Positions 1-6,720 are shown, counted from the first letter of the stretch. The stretch: DNA of 7,159 bases from Deltaproteobacteria bacterium (GCA_019312705.1 JAFDCW010000214.1:1-7159); one strand, 5' to 3'. Numbers and translations are program-made. The notes: generated by a model from the letters alone, not told the origin.

Positions 1-356
1 TGGGCCGACGCGGCATCCCCCTTGGGCAGCACGACAGCCACCGAAGACTGGCGTCGGGCGCTGCGCGCCCCGTGGACGGCGACTCGGCGGGCGTCGGCGG
101 CGGTCGTCTTGCCGGCACCGAGACCGACGAGCACCACCCAGCCAGCCTTGACCGACCCGGCGCCGGGGACCTTCAGAACCTCATTGGTGCGGCCCGAGAA
201 TCCTTCGTCTTTGGCCTGTTGGAGGAGAGCTCCCTTCATGGCTGTGTCGAGGCGCTTCACGTTCGAGTTCTTCGACAGTTCCTTGTCGTGAACCCCAACC
301 GCCACGATGCCAGCCTTCGTCGTCGTGACCGAGTCCTTGGACAGCGAAATCTTCAT
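1..356 (-). CDS. pepA: Leucyl aminopeptidase (M17 family), N-terminal domain, partial
   Basis: The ATG at 356-354 opens 118 codons that run off the left edge, so only the N-terminal domain is present. M17 aminopeptidases are cytosolic hexameric, two-metal enzymes of about 480-500 residues that remove N-terminal residues from peptides; some also bind DNA through the N-terminal domain. What can be seen is the typical N-terminal macro-like domain: a strand-rich start (MKISLSKDSV), a GFSGRTNEVLKV segment near residues 51-62, the conserved VLVGLGAG turn near residues 74-81, and an AADARR helix start, followed by a hydrophobic strand. The metal-binding and catalytic residues lie in the missing C-terminal part, so activity cannot be judged. 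A purine-rich GGGGAGGGGAAG stretch upstream on the minus strand could be the ribosome binding site. The gene diverges from the plus-strand genes. The call rests on the overall pattern of this domain rather than on an active-site motif. Confidence 0.82.
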   Translation of the reverse strand, partial: MKISLSKDSVTTTKAGIVAVGVHDKELSKNSNVKRLDTAMKGALLQQAKDEGFSGRTNEVLKVPGAGSVKAGWVVLVGLGAGKTTAADARRVAVHGARSARRQSSVAVVLPKGDAASA

Positions 357-461
357 GGTGCTCCGAGCTTCCCCTCCCCAATCAACCGCGGAAATCAGCG
401 GGGCCAGGGGAGCGGAATGCTGCCACCTCAGGGACGGCACGACAAGGCCGCGAAAAGCCTC

Positions 462-506
462 GGATCGGCGGAAAGATCGGCGGATCGCCGCCACCTCCGC
501 CGATCT
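462..506. repeat. Three copies of GATCGGCGGA, two forming a perfect 11-bp inverted repeat
   Basis: GATCGGCGGA occurs directly at 463-472 and 475-484, 12 bp apart. Its exact reverse complement, TCCGCCGATC, lies at 496-505. The second and third copies extend to a perfect 11-bp inverted repeat (AGATCGGCGGA at 474-484, TCCGCCGATCT at 496-506) with an 11-nt loop. The array sits in the 254-nt divergent spacer (357-610) between the aminopeptidase gene and the 81-residue plus-strand gene. No T-run follows on either strand, so a simple intrinsic terminator is unlikely. An operator array for a dimeric regulator or a structured 5' leader would fit. Elsewhere in the spacer I see only a 13-bp palindrome at 546-558 (GCACG-GCC-CGTGC). 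The repeat is directly visible; its function is not known. Confidence 0.7.
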
Positions 507-610
507 CGCCGCGTAAGCCCCCGAGATCACGTAGCCGGTCCCCCGGCACGGCCCGTGCTCTCACCTCGAGTCGCCCGGCGAGCGGGTGACGAACGACGAA
601 GGAGAGCGAC

Positions 611-856
611 GTGGAGAAGCCGACGAAGAACTACAAAGTGGTCTACACCATCGTGGAGCGCGCCCGAGATCGGAAGAAATTCTGGCTCCGGATCGGCGCC
701 GCCTTCACCAACCGCGACGGCAGCTTGAACGTCCACCTGGACGCTACGCCGGTCAACGGTCAGCTGCAGATCCGGGACTACAAGCCCCTCGAAGATCGCA
801 ACCCGCAATCCCAGGACGAGGCCGACGCGGCTCTCGTGACGGCCCTCGCGAGCTGA
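611..856 (+). CDS. Small conserved-looking protein of unknown function (81 aa)
   Basis: I do not recognise this gene as a named family. It starts at GTG 611, preceded by a very good ribosome binding site (AAGGAGA at 599-605, 5-nt spacing), which fixes the start and argues that it is real. The product is soluble and has no signal peptide or membrane segment. A basic N-terminal strand ([18 protein letters not shown], about residues 8-25) is followed by [20 protein letters not shown] and then [11 protein letters not shown]. This pattern of a tryptophan followed by IG-AF-N-DGS, a strand, P-NG-L-IR looks like a small beta-sheet fold seen in short bacterial hypothetical proteins. A hydrophilic helical tail ends the protein. 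It lies 87 nt upstream of the ComEA-like gene on the same strand and could be co-transcribed with it. A nucleic-acid or ligand-binding role is possible but unsupported. Confidence 0.75.
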   Translation: MEKPTKNYKVVYTIVERARDRKKFWLRIGAAFTNRDGSLNVHLDATPVNGQLQIRDYKPLEDRNPQSQDEADAALVTALAS

Positions 857-880
857 GGGGCGAAGCGGGCCGAAAGAGCT

Positions 881-903
881 TGGGGCCGGATGAACCGGCC
901 TCG
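881..903 (+). other. GC-rich hairpin after the 81-aa gene (possible terminator or attenuating stem)
   Basis: GGCCGG at 884-889 and CCGGCC at 895-900 form a perfect 6-bp stem with the 5-nt loop ATGAA. G-U and G-C pairs extend it outward to 881/903. It begins 25 nt after the stop of the 81-residue gene. There is no T-run after the stem, so it is not a standard intrinsic terminator. It could be a weak or U-less terminator, a 3'-end stabilising stem, or chance in GC-rich DNA. Confidence 0.35.
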
Positions 904-912
904 ATGAACGGT

Positions 913-926
913 GCGCGATAGCGCGC
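913..926 (+). other. Second small hairpin just upstream of the comEA ribosome binding site
   Basis: GCGCG at 913-917 and CGCGC at 922-926 form a 5-bp all-GC stem with loop ATAG. The stem ends 5 nt before AAGGA (932-936), the presumed ribosome binding site of the ComEA-like gene. It leaves the site itself unpaired, so any effect on translation is speculative. Confidence 0.25.
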
Positions 927-943
927 CAAGAAAGGATAGGAGC

Positions 944-1342
944 ATGATGAATCGAATGAAAAGCGCCGTGGCGCGGGGAGCCCTCGTCGCAACCCTGGCA
1001 TCGTTGGCCCTGGGCCTCGGGGTGGTTGGAAGTGAGGGGGTCGTGGAAGCGCAGCGTCGCGGTCGGGCGACGATGACCCAGGCCGAGCCATCGGACGCAC
1101 CGGGGTCGGTGGTGGTGAACCTGAACACCGCCACCGAAATCGAGCTCGGACACCTGCCGGGCATCGGACCATCGAAGGCGGCGGCGATCGTCGCGTACCG
1201 GGCCCGGGGCCGACGCTTCCGGCGGGTCGAGGAGCTGATGCGCGTTCGTGGGATCGGAAGGGCGACGTTCCGGCGCCTCCGGCCGATGCTCCGCGTCGAA
1301 GGGCCGACGCGGGTAGCGCCCGAGGCGCCGGCTCAGGAGTGA
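944..1342 (+). CDS. comEA: Exported ComEA-like helix-hairpin-helix DNA-binding protein
   Basis: The product is a 132-residue protein. ComEA-type proteins bind double-stranded DNA outside the cytoplasmic membrane and help pull it in during natural transformation. What can be seen is an N-terminal signal sequence (basic start, hydrophobic core about residues 11-29, likely cleavage after VEA near residue 36), a short linker, and then the ComEA domain from about 56 to 119. This domain has the family opening VVNLNTA, a first hairpin LPGIGPSKAAAIVAYR (about 71-86) and a second VEELMRVRGIG (about 95-105). I chose ATG 944 because AAGGA at 932-936 lies 7 nt upstream; a GTG at 911 would extend the protein into DNA with no ribosome site. 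The C-terminus is a short Pro/Ala tail. No other competence genes (comEC, comF, pilus) are in the window. The HhH assignment is firm, but a role in competence rather than another periplasmic DNA-binding role is inferred. Confidence 0.85.
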   Translation: MMNRMKSAVARGALVATLASLALGLGVVGSEGVVEAQRRGRATMTQAEPSDAPGSVVVNLNTATEIELGHLPGIGPSKAAAIVAYRARGRRFRRVEELMRVRGIGRATFRRLRPMLRVEGPTRVAPEAPAQE

Positions 1343-1385
1343 ACGGCGGGGCGGTCGGGGCTTCCCGGCCGCCCGAACCGTCGGG

Positions 1386-1391
1386 TATACC
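1386..1391 (+). promoter_or_regulatory. Candidate -10 element for a leaderless GNAT mRNA
   Basis: TATACC (4 of 6 to TATAAT) begins 13 nt before GTG 1399, so transcription would be expected to begin at about 1398, essentially at the start codon. No Shine-Dalgarno sequence is visible before this GTG. No good -35 box is seen; TTCCCG at 1362-1367 is the nearest candidate. The flanking GGTAT-N7-CCCGTG layout also occurs at the lipid kinase start near 6713-6730. Confidence 0.35.
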
Positions 1392-1398
1392 TCGACCC

Positions 1399-1881
1399 GT
1401 GGAAACCAAGATCCGTCATGCGACGAAGGCCGACCGAAGCCTCATGGTCGCGTACCACCATGCGCTCTATGTCGACCACCGACAGGCGATCGTAGCCAAG
1501 GACCTCGCGCCTCTCTATGCCTACAAGAACCTCCCGACGGCGCTCCGAGACGATGTAGACGCGATCCTGTCGTCGCCGCGTTCGGTTGCCCTGGTGGCCG
1601 AAGAGGATGGAGAACCAGTCGGATACATCACGGGCCACATCGAAGATGACCAGAGGCGGGAGCTATCCCGGAAAGGGGTCGTCGAAGATTGGTTCGTGGA
1701 GGTCGAGGCACGAAAGCGGGGGGTGGGCCGGGCGCTCTTCGACGCCCTGGTCGCCGCCTTTCGGGAGCGAGGGTGCGTGATGCTCGAGTCGACCACCTGG
1801 GCCGGGAACGCGGGGGCCCGAGCGGCCCACCAAGCCCTCGGATTTCACGACATCGAGATCAAAATGCGCCGAAAGATCTAA
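1399..1881 (+). CDS. GNAT-family N-acetyltransferase
   Basis: The product is a 160-residue single-domain GCN5-related acetyltransferase that would move an acetyl group from acetyl-CoA to an amine; the substrate cannot be read from the sequence. The N-terminus IRHATKADRSLM is the usual first strand and helix. Strand 4 and motif A are clear: VVEDWFVEVEARKRGVGRALF, with the acetyl-CoA pyrophosphate-binding loop R-K-R-G-V-G at about residues 105-110. Motif B follows as GNAGARAAHQALGF (about 136-149), typical of this family. The preferred start is GTG 1399. A GTG at 1339, overlapping the comEA stop as GTGA, is in frame, but would add 20 Pro/Gly-rich residues ahead of the fold. No Shine-Dalgarno precedes 1399, and a -10-like TATACC lies just upstream, so leaderless translation is possible. 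The alternative is coupling to comEA through the 1339 start. The gene converges on the lipoprotein-like gene. Confidence 0.87.
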   Translation: METKIRHATKADRSLMVAYHHALYVDHRQAIVAKDLAPLYAYKNLPTALRDDVDAILSSPRSVALVAEEDGEPVGYITGHIEDDQRRELSRKGVVEDWFVEVEARKRGVGRALFDALVAAFRERGCVMLESTTWAGNAGARAAHQALGFHDIEIKMRRKI

Positions 1882-1886
1882 ACACT

Positions 1887-1910
1887 ATCGCCCGGAGCGC
1901 GATCTTGTTT
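1887..1910. terminator. Weak hairpin between convergent genes (possible bidirectional terminator)
   Basis: ATCGC at 1887-1891 pairs with GCGAT at 1899-1903 around a 7-nt loop, followed on the plus strand by CTTGTTT. On the minus strand the stem is followed by AGTGTTTAG. It lies in the 27-nt gap between the GNAT stop (1881) and the stop of the convergent minus-strand gene (1909). The stem is short and the T-tracts are poor, so the call rests mainly on position. An alternative AAGATC/GATCTT pairing (1873-1878 with 1901-1906) brackets the same segment. Confidence 0.3.
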
Positions 1911-2463
1911 AGGGAGTGCTGCCGTCGGCGGCTATCTCGTCGGACGTCTCGGCGGGAACCTCGCCGCCGGAGGTCGCGGCGCCCCCGTCGATCGCTTCGC
2001 CGGAAACGGTTGGCCGTGGCTCACTCGGGCATTGATCGCCATTCACCTCGGTGACCTCGACGAGGGCCTGGGGGAGCTCCGGGGGTACCTCGAGGCCCGC
2101 CCCTCGAAGGAGCACCACGAGGCCGTCGAGGGAGGCAGCGAGGCACGGCGCCATGGTCGCCCAGCCGATCTTCCCGATGCCGCCCTCACGCCACAGGCGC
2201 AGGACCTCTTCGGCGTCATCGAGGCGCACCAGAGCCCGGCCGTGGCCTTCCCGAGTTCGCTCGACGGCAGGCGTTGGCGCATCCGCCTCGGCGCGGGAAA
2301 CCACATCGCCGACGCCATCTACCGCCTCCGAGGCAGTCGCGACTGTATCTGACGCTCGAAGCAACTCTGCAGACGGCCCGCAACCCACGCAGGCGGCGGA
2401 GGCGAAGAGGCCCCAGAGCACACCGAAGACGGCACGGAGGACGCCCGGTCCATTGCATTGCAT
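1909..2463 (-). CDS. Predicted lipoprotein or exported protein of unknown function
   Basis: The product is a 184-residue protein that I cannot assign to a named family. The N-terminus (hydrophobic core about residues 9-24, VLRAVFGVLWGLFASAAC) looks like an export signal ending in a C-V-G-C-G-P cluster. Cys25 or, more likely by its V-G-C-G-P context, Cys28 could be a lipidation site, although neither fits the strict lipobox because the -3 residue is not Leu/Val/Ile. The mature part is mainly helical and charged (about 33-95), with two more cysteines (C107, C145) that might pair, and a Gly/Ala/Glu-rich acidic tail from about residue 146. ATG 2463 lies 2 nt after the hisG stop, and no strong ribosome site is seen, so translation is probably coupled to hisG. 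Other ATGs in the run GCATGCAATGCAATGG are out of frame. In many relatives hisD or other his genes follow hisG, so this neighbour is unexpected. Confidence 0.65.
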   Translation of the reverse strand: MQCNGPGVLRAVFGVLWGLFASAACVGCGPSAELLRASDTVATASEAVDGVGDVVSRAEADAPTPAVERTREGHGRALVRLDDAEEVLRLWREGGIGKIGWATMAPCLAASLDGLVVLLRGAGLEVPPELPQALVEVTEVNGDQCPSEPRPTVSGEAIDGGAATSGGEVPAETSDEIAADGSTP

Positions 2464-2465
2464 GC

Positions 2466-3117
2466 TCAAGCCGCGGCACCTTCGAGGCGCGACAGCAGCG
2501 CGCGTATGCGCGACGTGTCGAGCTTCAGAGCCGCGCGATTGACCACCACCACGCTCGACACGTCGGCGATGGTCTCGATCTCGACCAGGCCGTTCTGGCG
2601 CAGGGTCTCCCCGCTCTCGACGAGATCTACGATGACGTCAGCGAGGCCCGTGAGGGGAGCGAGCTCGACCGATCCCTGAACGAAAATGCTCTCGATCTGA
2701 CGTCCCTGCGACGCGAAATGGCGCTGGGCGACGGCGGGGAACTTCGTGGCGACCCGGAGCGGCCTGCCGGTGCGCACCTGGCCGAGGGTCGGTGGGTTTT
2801 CCCGACCTTGATCGGGGCCCGCGACGACTAAGCGACAACGACCGATGCCGAGGTCGATTGGTGCGTAGAGGTCGTACTCCCGCTCGAGGAGGACATCACG
2901 ACCTACGATGCCGATGTCCGCGGCGCCGTATTCGACGTAGGTCGGCACGTCGTCGGGCTTCAGCAGGAGAAAGCGTGCCCCGGTGGTCGGCTCCTCGCGG
3001 ATGAGCCGCCGGTCGTCAGCGAGGAGAGGCGCGGGGTCGAGGCCGGCGCGGGTCAGCACCGGGGAGAGGGCTTTCAGCACCCTGCCCTTCGGCACGGCGA
3101 ACACTAGTGGACGGGGT

Positions 3118-3125
<8 letters not shown>
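2466..3125 (-). CDS. hisG: ATP phosphoribosyltransferase, short form (HisG-S)
   Basis: The enzyme catalyses the first step of histidine synthesis, joining ATP and PRPP to give phosphoribosyl-ATP, in the cytoplasm. Motifs seen: an N-terminal VFAVPKGRV strand-turn (about 8-16), [12 protein letters not shown] (about 66-77), RVATKFP (about 124-130), and the family signature around E154-L-A-P-L-T-G-L-A-D, then [15 protein letters not shown] (about 166-180); the usual TG is SG here. At 219 residues it lacks the C-terminal regulatory domain of the roughly 300-residue long form. In organisms with this short type, activity and histidine feedback normally need HisZ, a histidyl-tRNA synthetase-like partner; no hisZ is in the window. 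The start is ATG 3125, inside the end of murA, with an 8-bp overlap (ATGCCTGA) and AAGGG just upstream, which implies translational coupling. The murA-hisG order is known from deltaproteobacteria. Confidence 0.95.
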
Positions 3126-4383
<1,258 letters not shown>

Positions 4384-4405
4384 GACTGGCCTCGTAACGC
4401 AGGTC

Positions 4406-4430
4406 GGGGGCCCCGGGCAAGGCAGCCCCC
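4406..4430 (-). terminator. GC-rich stem-loop in the gap before murA (weak terminator candidate)
   Basis: GGGGGC at 4406-4411 can pair with GCCCCC at 4425-4430 across a 13-nt loop; an alternative local palindrome GGGGCCCC lies at 4407-4414. It is 17 nt downstream of the TPR-like gene stop (4447). On the minus strand the stem is followed by GACCTGCG with no T-run, so any termination would be partial. It might separate the sdhC-permease-TPR group from murA-hisG. Confidence 0.3.
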
Positions 4431-4446
4431 CATCTTGAACACCGAT

Positions 4447-5103
4447 TCACGCCAGGGCCATTCCCAATACGAAAAGCCCGAAGCCCACGATGAAGGTCGT
4501 CCCCCAGAGCCGCGCCGCTCCGGCGACGATGCGGTCCTCGTCATCGATGGCCCGGGTCGCAAAAGCAAACGCTCCGCCGACCCAGGCGGCAAATCCCACC
4601 AGGAGCAGCAGGCTGAACCACACGTTGGGGCGTCGCGTGCGGCCCAGGAGCGCGAGGTGCTCTGCTTCGAGCTCCGCCTGGCTCTTGGCGGCGTCCATCG
4701 GCGGCGGGTCCTCGGCGGCCATGAGCGCAGCGATCCGCTGGTTGGCGTGACTCAGGCGCTCCGGGTGAGGGGTGAAGGTGCTCCGGGCAGATAGGATTGC
4801 GCCCCGGATGCTGCGGAAGGCGAGCAGGGCTCGCTCGGCGTCACCGGCTTCTTCGGCCTCGCGTCCGATGCGAACGAGGCGGTCCAGGGCGTCGGTGACG
4901 TGGGGATTGCCCGGGGCGTACCACGACGCAGCGCGCCGATAGTGGACGATGGCCTCGTCGACGGCGCCCCGGCGCCTCAAGTCGTCAGCCCGCGAGAGCT
5001 CTGCTTCGGACGACGTGACGACCCGAACCGTCAACACCGCGAGCACGACGCCGACCATGGTCAGGCCCTGTCCTATGCGGCGCAGAAGGCGACCAGCCCT
5101 CAC
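4447..5103 (-). CDS. TPR-like integral membrane protein linked to an ABC-2 permease
   Basis: The product is a 218-residue membrane protein of unknown specific function. It has a basic N-terminus, a first hydrophobic segment (about 14-29), a charged helical region with TPR-like helix pairs (about 33-61, including ADDLRRRGAVDEAIVHYRRA, and about 71-99), a linker rich in Pro and acidic residues (about 130-150), and two C-terminal hydrophobic segments (about 161-182 and 200-217) separated by an acidic loop. The helical region probably lies on one side of the membrane and binds a partner. GTG 5103 is the preferred start: it overlaps the permease stop as GTGA and leads directly to the first membrane helix. 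A longer reading frame to 5199 would only re-read the permease gene. The tight coupling suggests that it works with the permease as an accessory or scaffold subunit; this is inference from position. Confidence 0.78.
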   Translation of the reverse strand: MRAGRLLRRIGQGLTMVGVVLAVLTVRVVTSSEAELSRADDLRRRGAVDEAIVHYRRAASWYAPGNPHVTDALDRLVRIGREAEEAGDAERALLAFRSIRGAILSARSTFTPHPERLSHANQRIAALMAAEDPPPMDAAKSQAELEAEHLALLGRTRRPNVWFSLLLLVGFAAWVGGAFAFATRAIDDEDRIVAGAARLWGTTFIVGFGLFVLGMALA

Positions 5104-6032
5104 AGGAAATCTCTCCGCCGGAAGATGAGCGCGGCGAGAGCCAGAACGACGACGGTGTAGAGCGACGCGTAGCCCATCGTCTCGGCGACGTAGAGCCACG
5201 GCCCACCGTGTGTCTCGCTGGTGGCGACCAGGGTATTGCGCCCGGGGACGAAGAGATTGAAGTTGGGCACCACCTCGGCGAGGACCCCGAGGCTCGCTTT
5301 GACCTCTTCGCCGAGGACGCTGCCGGGCATGTTGGCCATGTCATCGGCGGACCGACCGACCAACCAGAACCCCAGAGTGAAGGCCCCCGTGAGGAAGGGT
5401 GTCGAGAACGACGAGAAGAGCAGAGCGACGGCCGCGACCACCATGACTTCCCCCGCGGACAGCACGAGAGAAGAGAGAATGATGGCGATGTCCGCATCCG
5501 TCGTCGCCGCCACGGCCACGCCGCCGGCGAGCGCGACCAGAGAAAACGGGACGAGGACCGCGGTCCGATCGCGCGCCTTGACGAGAGCCGCCGCGAGGAC
5601 GGCGCCGAGGACGATCGGAAAGGCGACGAGCAGCCAGGGGTCGGCGTCGGCCTGGATGGCCGCGACCCAGAACTGCACCGCCCCCATCAGGCCGATGAAG
5701 GTTGCGCCGGTGAGGCTGATGCCGACGTATTTTCCCAGCAGGAAGGTCGAGCGCCGGAGGGGCTTCGGGAGAATGACGTAGAGTGTCTTCTTCTCGATCT
5801 CCTTGTAGAGAAGGGACGAGCCCAGGAAGACGGCGATGACCACGGAGAAGAGCGAAATCGAGGCGAGACCGACGTCCATCACGACGCGCCGCTGCTCCGA
5901 GAGGGAGAGTTCGGCGAGGGCGAGGGTGAAGAGGAGGATCGCGGTCGCGAAGAAGAGCACGCCGTAGAGCACGCGGTCCCGCACGGCCTCGCGGAAGGTA
6001 TTGAGGGCGATGGCCCAGACCTTGAAGATCAA
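5100..6032 (-). CDS. ABC-2 type transporter permease (NosY/ABC2_membrane-like)
   Basis: The product is a 310-residue polytopic inner-membrane protein. The N-terminus (WAIALNTFREAVRDRVLYG, about 6-24) is typical of ABC-2 permeases of the NosY/GldF kind, with a short amphipathic helix before the first membrane segment. Hydrophobic segments lie at about 21-40, 55-75, 105-127, 133-150, 158-178, 183-208, 211-228 and 285-304. Between segments two and three is the family loop KEIEKKTLYVILPKPLRRSTFLLGKY (written here as two pieces: KEIEKKTLYVILPKP then LRRSTFLLGKY), which contacts the ATPase. An external loop of about 55 residues (229-283) precedes the last helix. The start is TTG 6032: no ATG or GTG lies upstream in frame, it overlaps the sdhC stop as TTGA, and GGGGGGA lies about 5 nt before it. 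No ATP-binding subunit is encoded in the window, so the transported substrate is unknown. Confidence 0.88.
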   Translation of the reverse strand: MIFKVWAIALNTFREAVRDRVLYGVLFFATAILLFTLALAELSLSEQRRVVMDVGLASISLFSVVIAVFLGSSLLYKEIEKKTLYVILPKPLRRSTFLLGKYVGISLTGATFIGLMGAVQFWVAAIQADADPWLLVAFPIVLGAVLAAALVKARDRTAVLVPFSLVALAGGVAVAATTDADIAIILSSLVLSAGEVMVVAAVALLFSSFSTPFLTGAFTLGFWLVGRSADDMANMPGSVLGEEVKASLGVLAEVVPNFNLFVPGRNTLVATSETHGGPWLYVAETMGYASLYTVVVLALAALIFRRRDFL

Positions 6033-6670
6033 GGAGTCCCCCCGGAGGCTGCACCGAAGAAGCTCGCCCCCACGGCGAAATGGCCGAGGGAGTTGATGGC
6101 CACGACAAAGACGATGAGCGCGACGGCACCGGCGATGACACGGGCCCGCAAGAAGCCTGGACCCGATGCGGCGAGGCCAAAGCGTCGGGCGGCGATCGGC
6201 AGGCCGTTCCCGAGATGCAGGCTCATCGCCGCGATGCCGATGACGTAGGTGCCGAGGTAGAGGGGCGTACCGAGGTCGGCGCGCAGACCGTCGTAGACGG
6301 CGCCCTGCCCGAGGCCCGCGGCGCCGAGGGCGAAGGTGTGAGCGAGGTGGAGGGTAAGGAAAGCGAGAACCACCACGCCCGTGACCCGCTGAATCGTGCG
6401 AAATGCGTCGCTCTGGTACGGGCTAGGGGCCGCGGCCGGGTTCGAGGAAGGCGGGGAGGAGGGTCGCGCCCAGAGGCTGAGGCCGAGGAGGGCGTGAACC
6501 ACGAGGGGGAGCAGAACCAGGAGGGCCTCGAGAGCCAGCACCCGGCCATGGAGCCCGTCGATGAATGCAGCTCGGCCCGACGCCGCCGACGACGTCTCGT
6601 AGACGTGCAGCAAGAGATACGCCGAAAGGGGAAATACCCCTGTGAAGGAGTGCATGCGTTCCCGAGTCAC
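6029..6670 (-). CDS. sdhC: Succinate dehydrogenase/fumarate reductase cytochrome b558 subunit
   Basis: The product is the 213-residue membrane anchor that carries heme and passes electrons between the iron-sulfur subunit and quinone. It matches the five-helix, di-heme b558 family (Bacillus SdhC type). The opening RMHSFTGVFPLSAYLLLHVY is diagnostic. Four histidines stand in successive helices where the axial heme ligands are expected: H22, H59 (VVHALLG), H108 or H111 (LHLAH) and H152 (SLHLGNG). A Pro/Ser-rich loop (about 69-86) separates helices II and III, and helix V is at about 178-196. GTG 6670 is chosen because it gives the usual few residues before RMHS; ATG 6655 is the alternative. No Shine-Dalgarno precedes GTG 6670. 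The stop overlaps the permease start. The sdhA and sdhB genes, which normally follow, are not here; whether they are elsewhere in the genome cannot be seen. Confidence 0.88.
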   Translation of the reverse strand: MTRERMHSFTGVFPLSAYLLLHVYETSSAASGRAAFIDGLHGRVLALEALLVLLPLVVHALLGLSLWARPSSPPSSNPAAAPSPYQSDAFRTIQRVTGVVVLAFLTLHLAHTFALGAAGLGQGAVYDGLRADLGTPLYLGTYVIGIAAMSLHLGNGLPIAARRFGLAASGPGFLRARVIAGAVALIVFVVAINSLGHFAVGASFFGAASGGTP

Positions 6671-6718
6671 GATCGCCGGGGCGAAGCTACCGCGAAAAGC
6701 AGGAGACCGCGAGGTATC
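6671..6718. promoter_or_regulatory. Divergent promoter region between sdhC and the lipid kinase
   Basis: Only 48 nt separate the two divergent start codons, so promoters for both must lie here or extend into the genes. On the minus strand TAGCTT (6689-6684, 3 of 6 to the -10 consensus, preceded by GG) would give an sdhC leader of about 7 nt. On the plus strand TATCAT at 6715-6720 is a good -10 match that overlaps the lipid kinase ATG. The segment also contains AGGAGA at 6701-6706, a possible but distant ribosome site for the kinase. No recognisable -35 boxes are seen. Confidence 0.4.
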
Positions 6719-6720
6719 AT
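6715..6720 (+). promoter_or_regulatory. Candidate -10 element (TATCAT) at the lipid kinase start
   Basis: TATCAT matches TATAAT at 5 of 6 positions. Its first base lies 13 nt before GTG 6728, the same distance as TATACC before the GNAT GTG, so a leaderless transcript starting near 6727 would use GTG 6728. If instead ATG 6719 is the true start, this match is coincidental, because the ATG lies inside it. Confidence 0.35.

Noticed and set aside
527..1409. Minus-strand open frames opposite the 81-aa gene and comEA
   Set aside because: They are Arg/Pro/Ser-rich, lack any domain, and oppose genes with strong ribosome sites and recognisable motifs.
2452..2466. Short CATTGCATTGCATGC direct repeat at the hisG-lipoprotein junction
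   Set aside because: Only about two units of 5 bp; it simply contains the start codon region and gives no sign of a recombination or attachment site.
4384..4446. Possible murA promoter with TTGCCC as a -35 box
   Set aside because: At the correct 17-bp distance the -10 position reads TTACGA, which matches the consensus at only one position.
5208..6248. Long plus-strand open frame (346 codons) with an acidic, Glu/Arg/Gly-rich product
   Set aside because: It is antisense to the permease and sdhC genes. The low-complexity composition mirrors hydrophobic codons on the real strand, and no ribosome site or fold is visible.
6688..6716. Apparent dyad TACCGCG / CGCGAGGTA between the divergent genes
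   Set aside because: Proper pairing needs a two-base bulge, leaving arms of only 4 and 3 bp, which is expected by chance in this composition.
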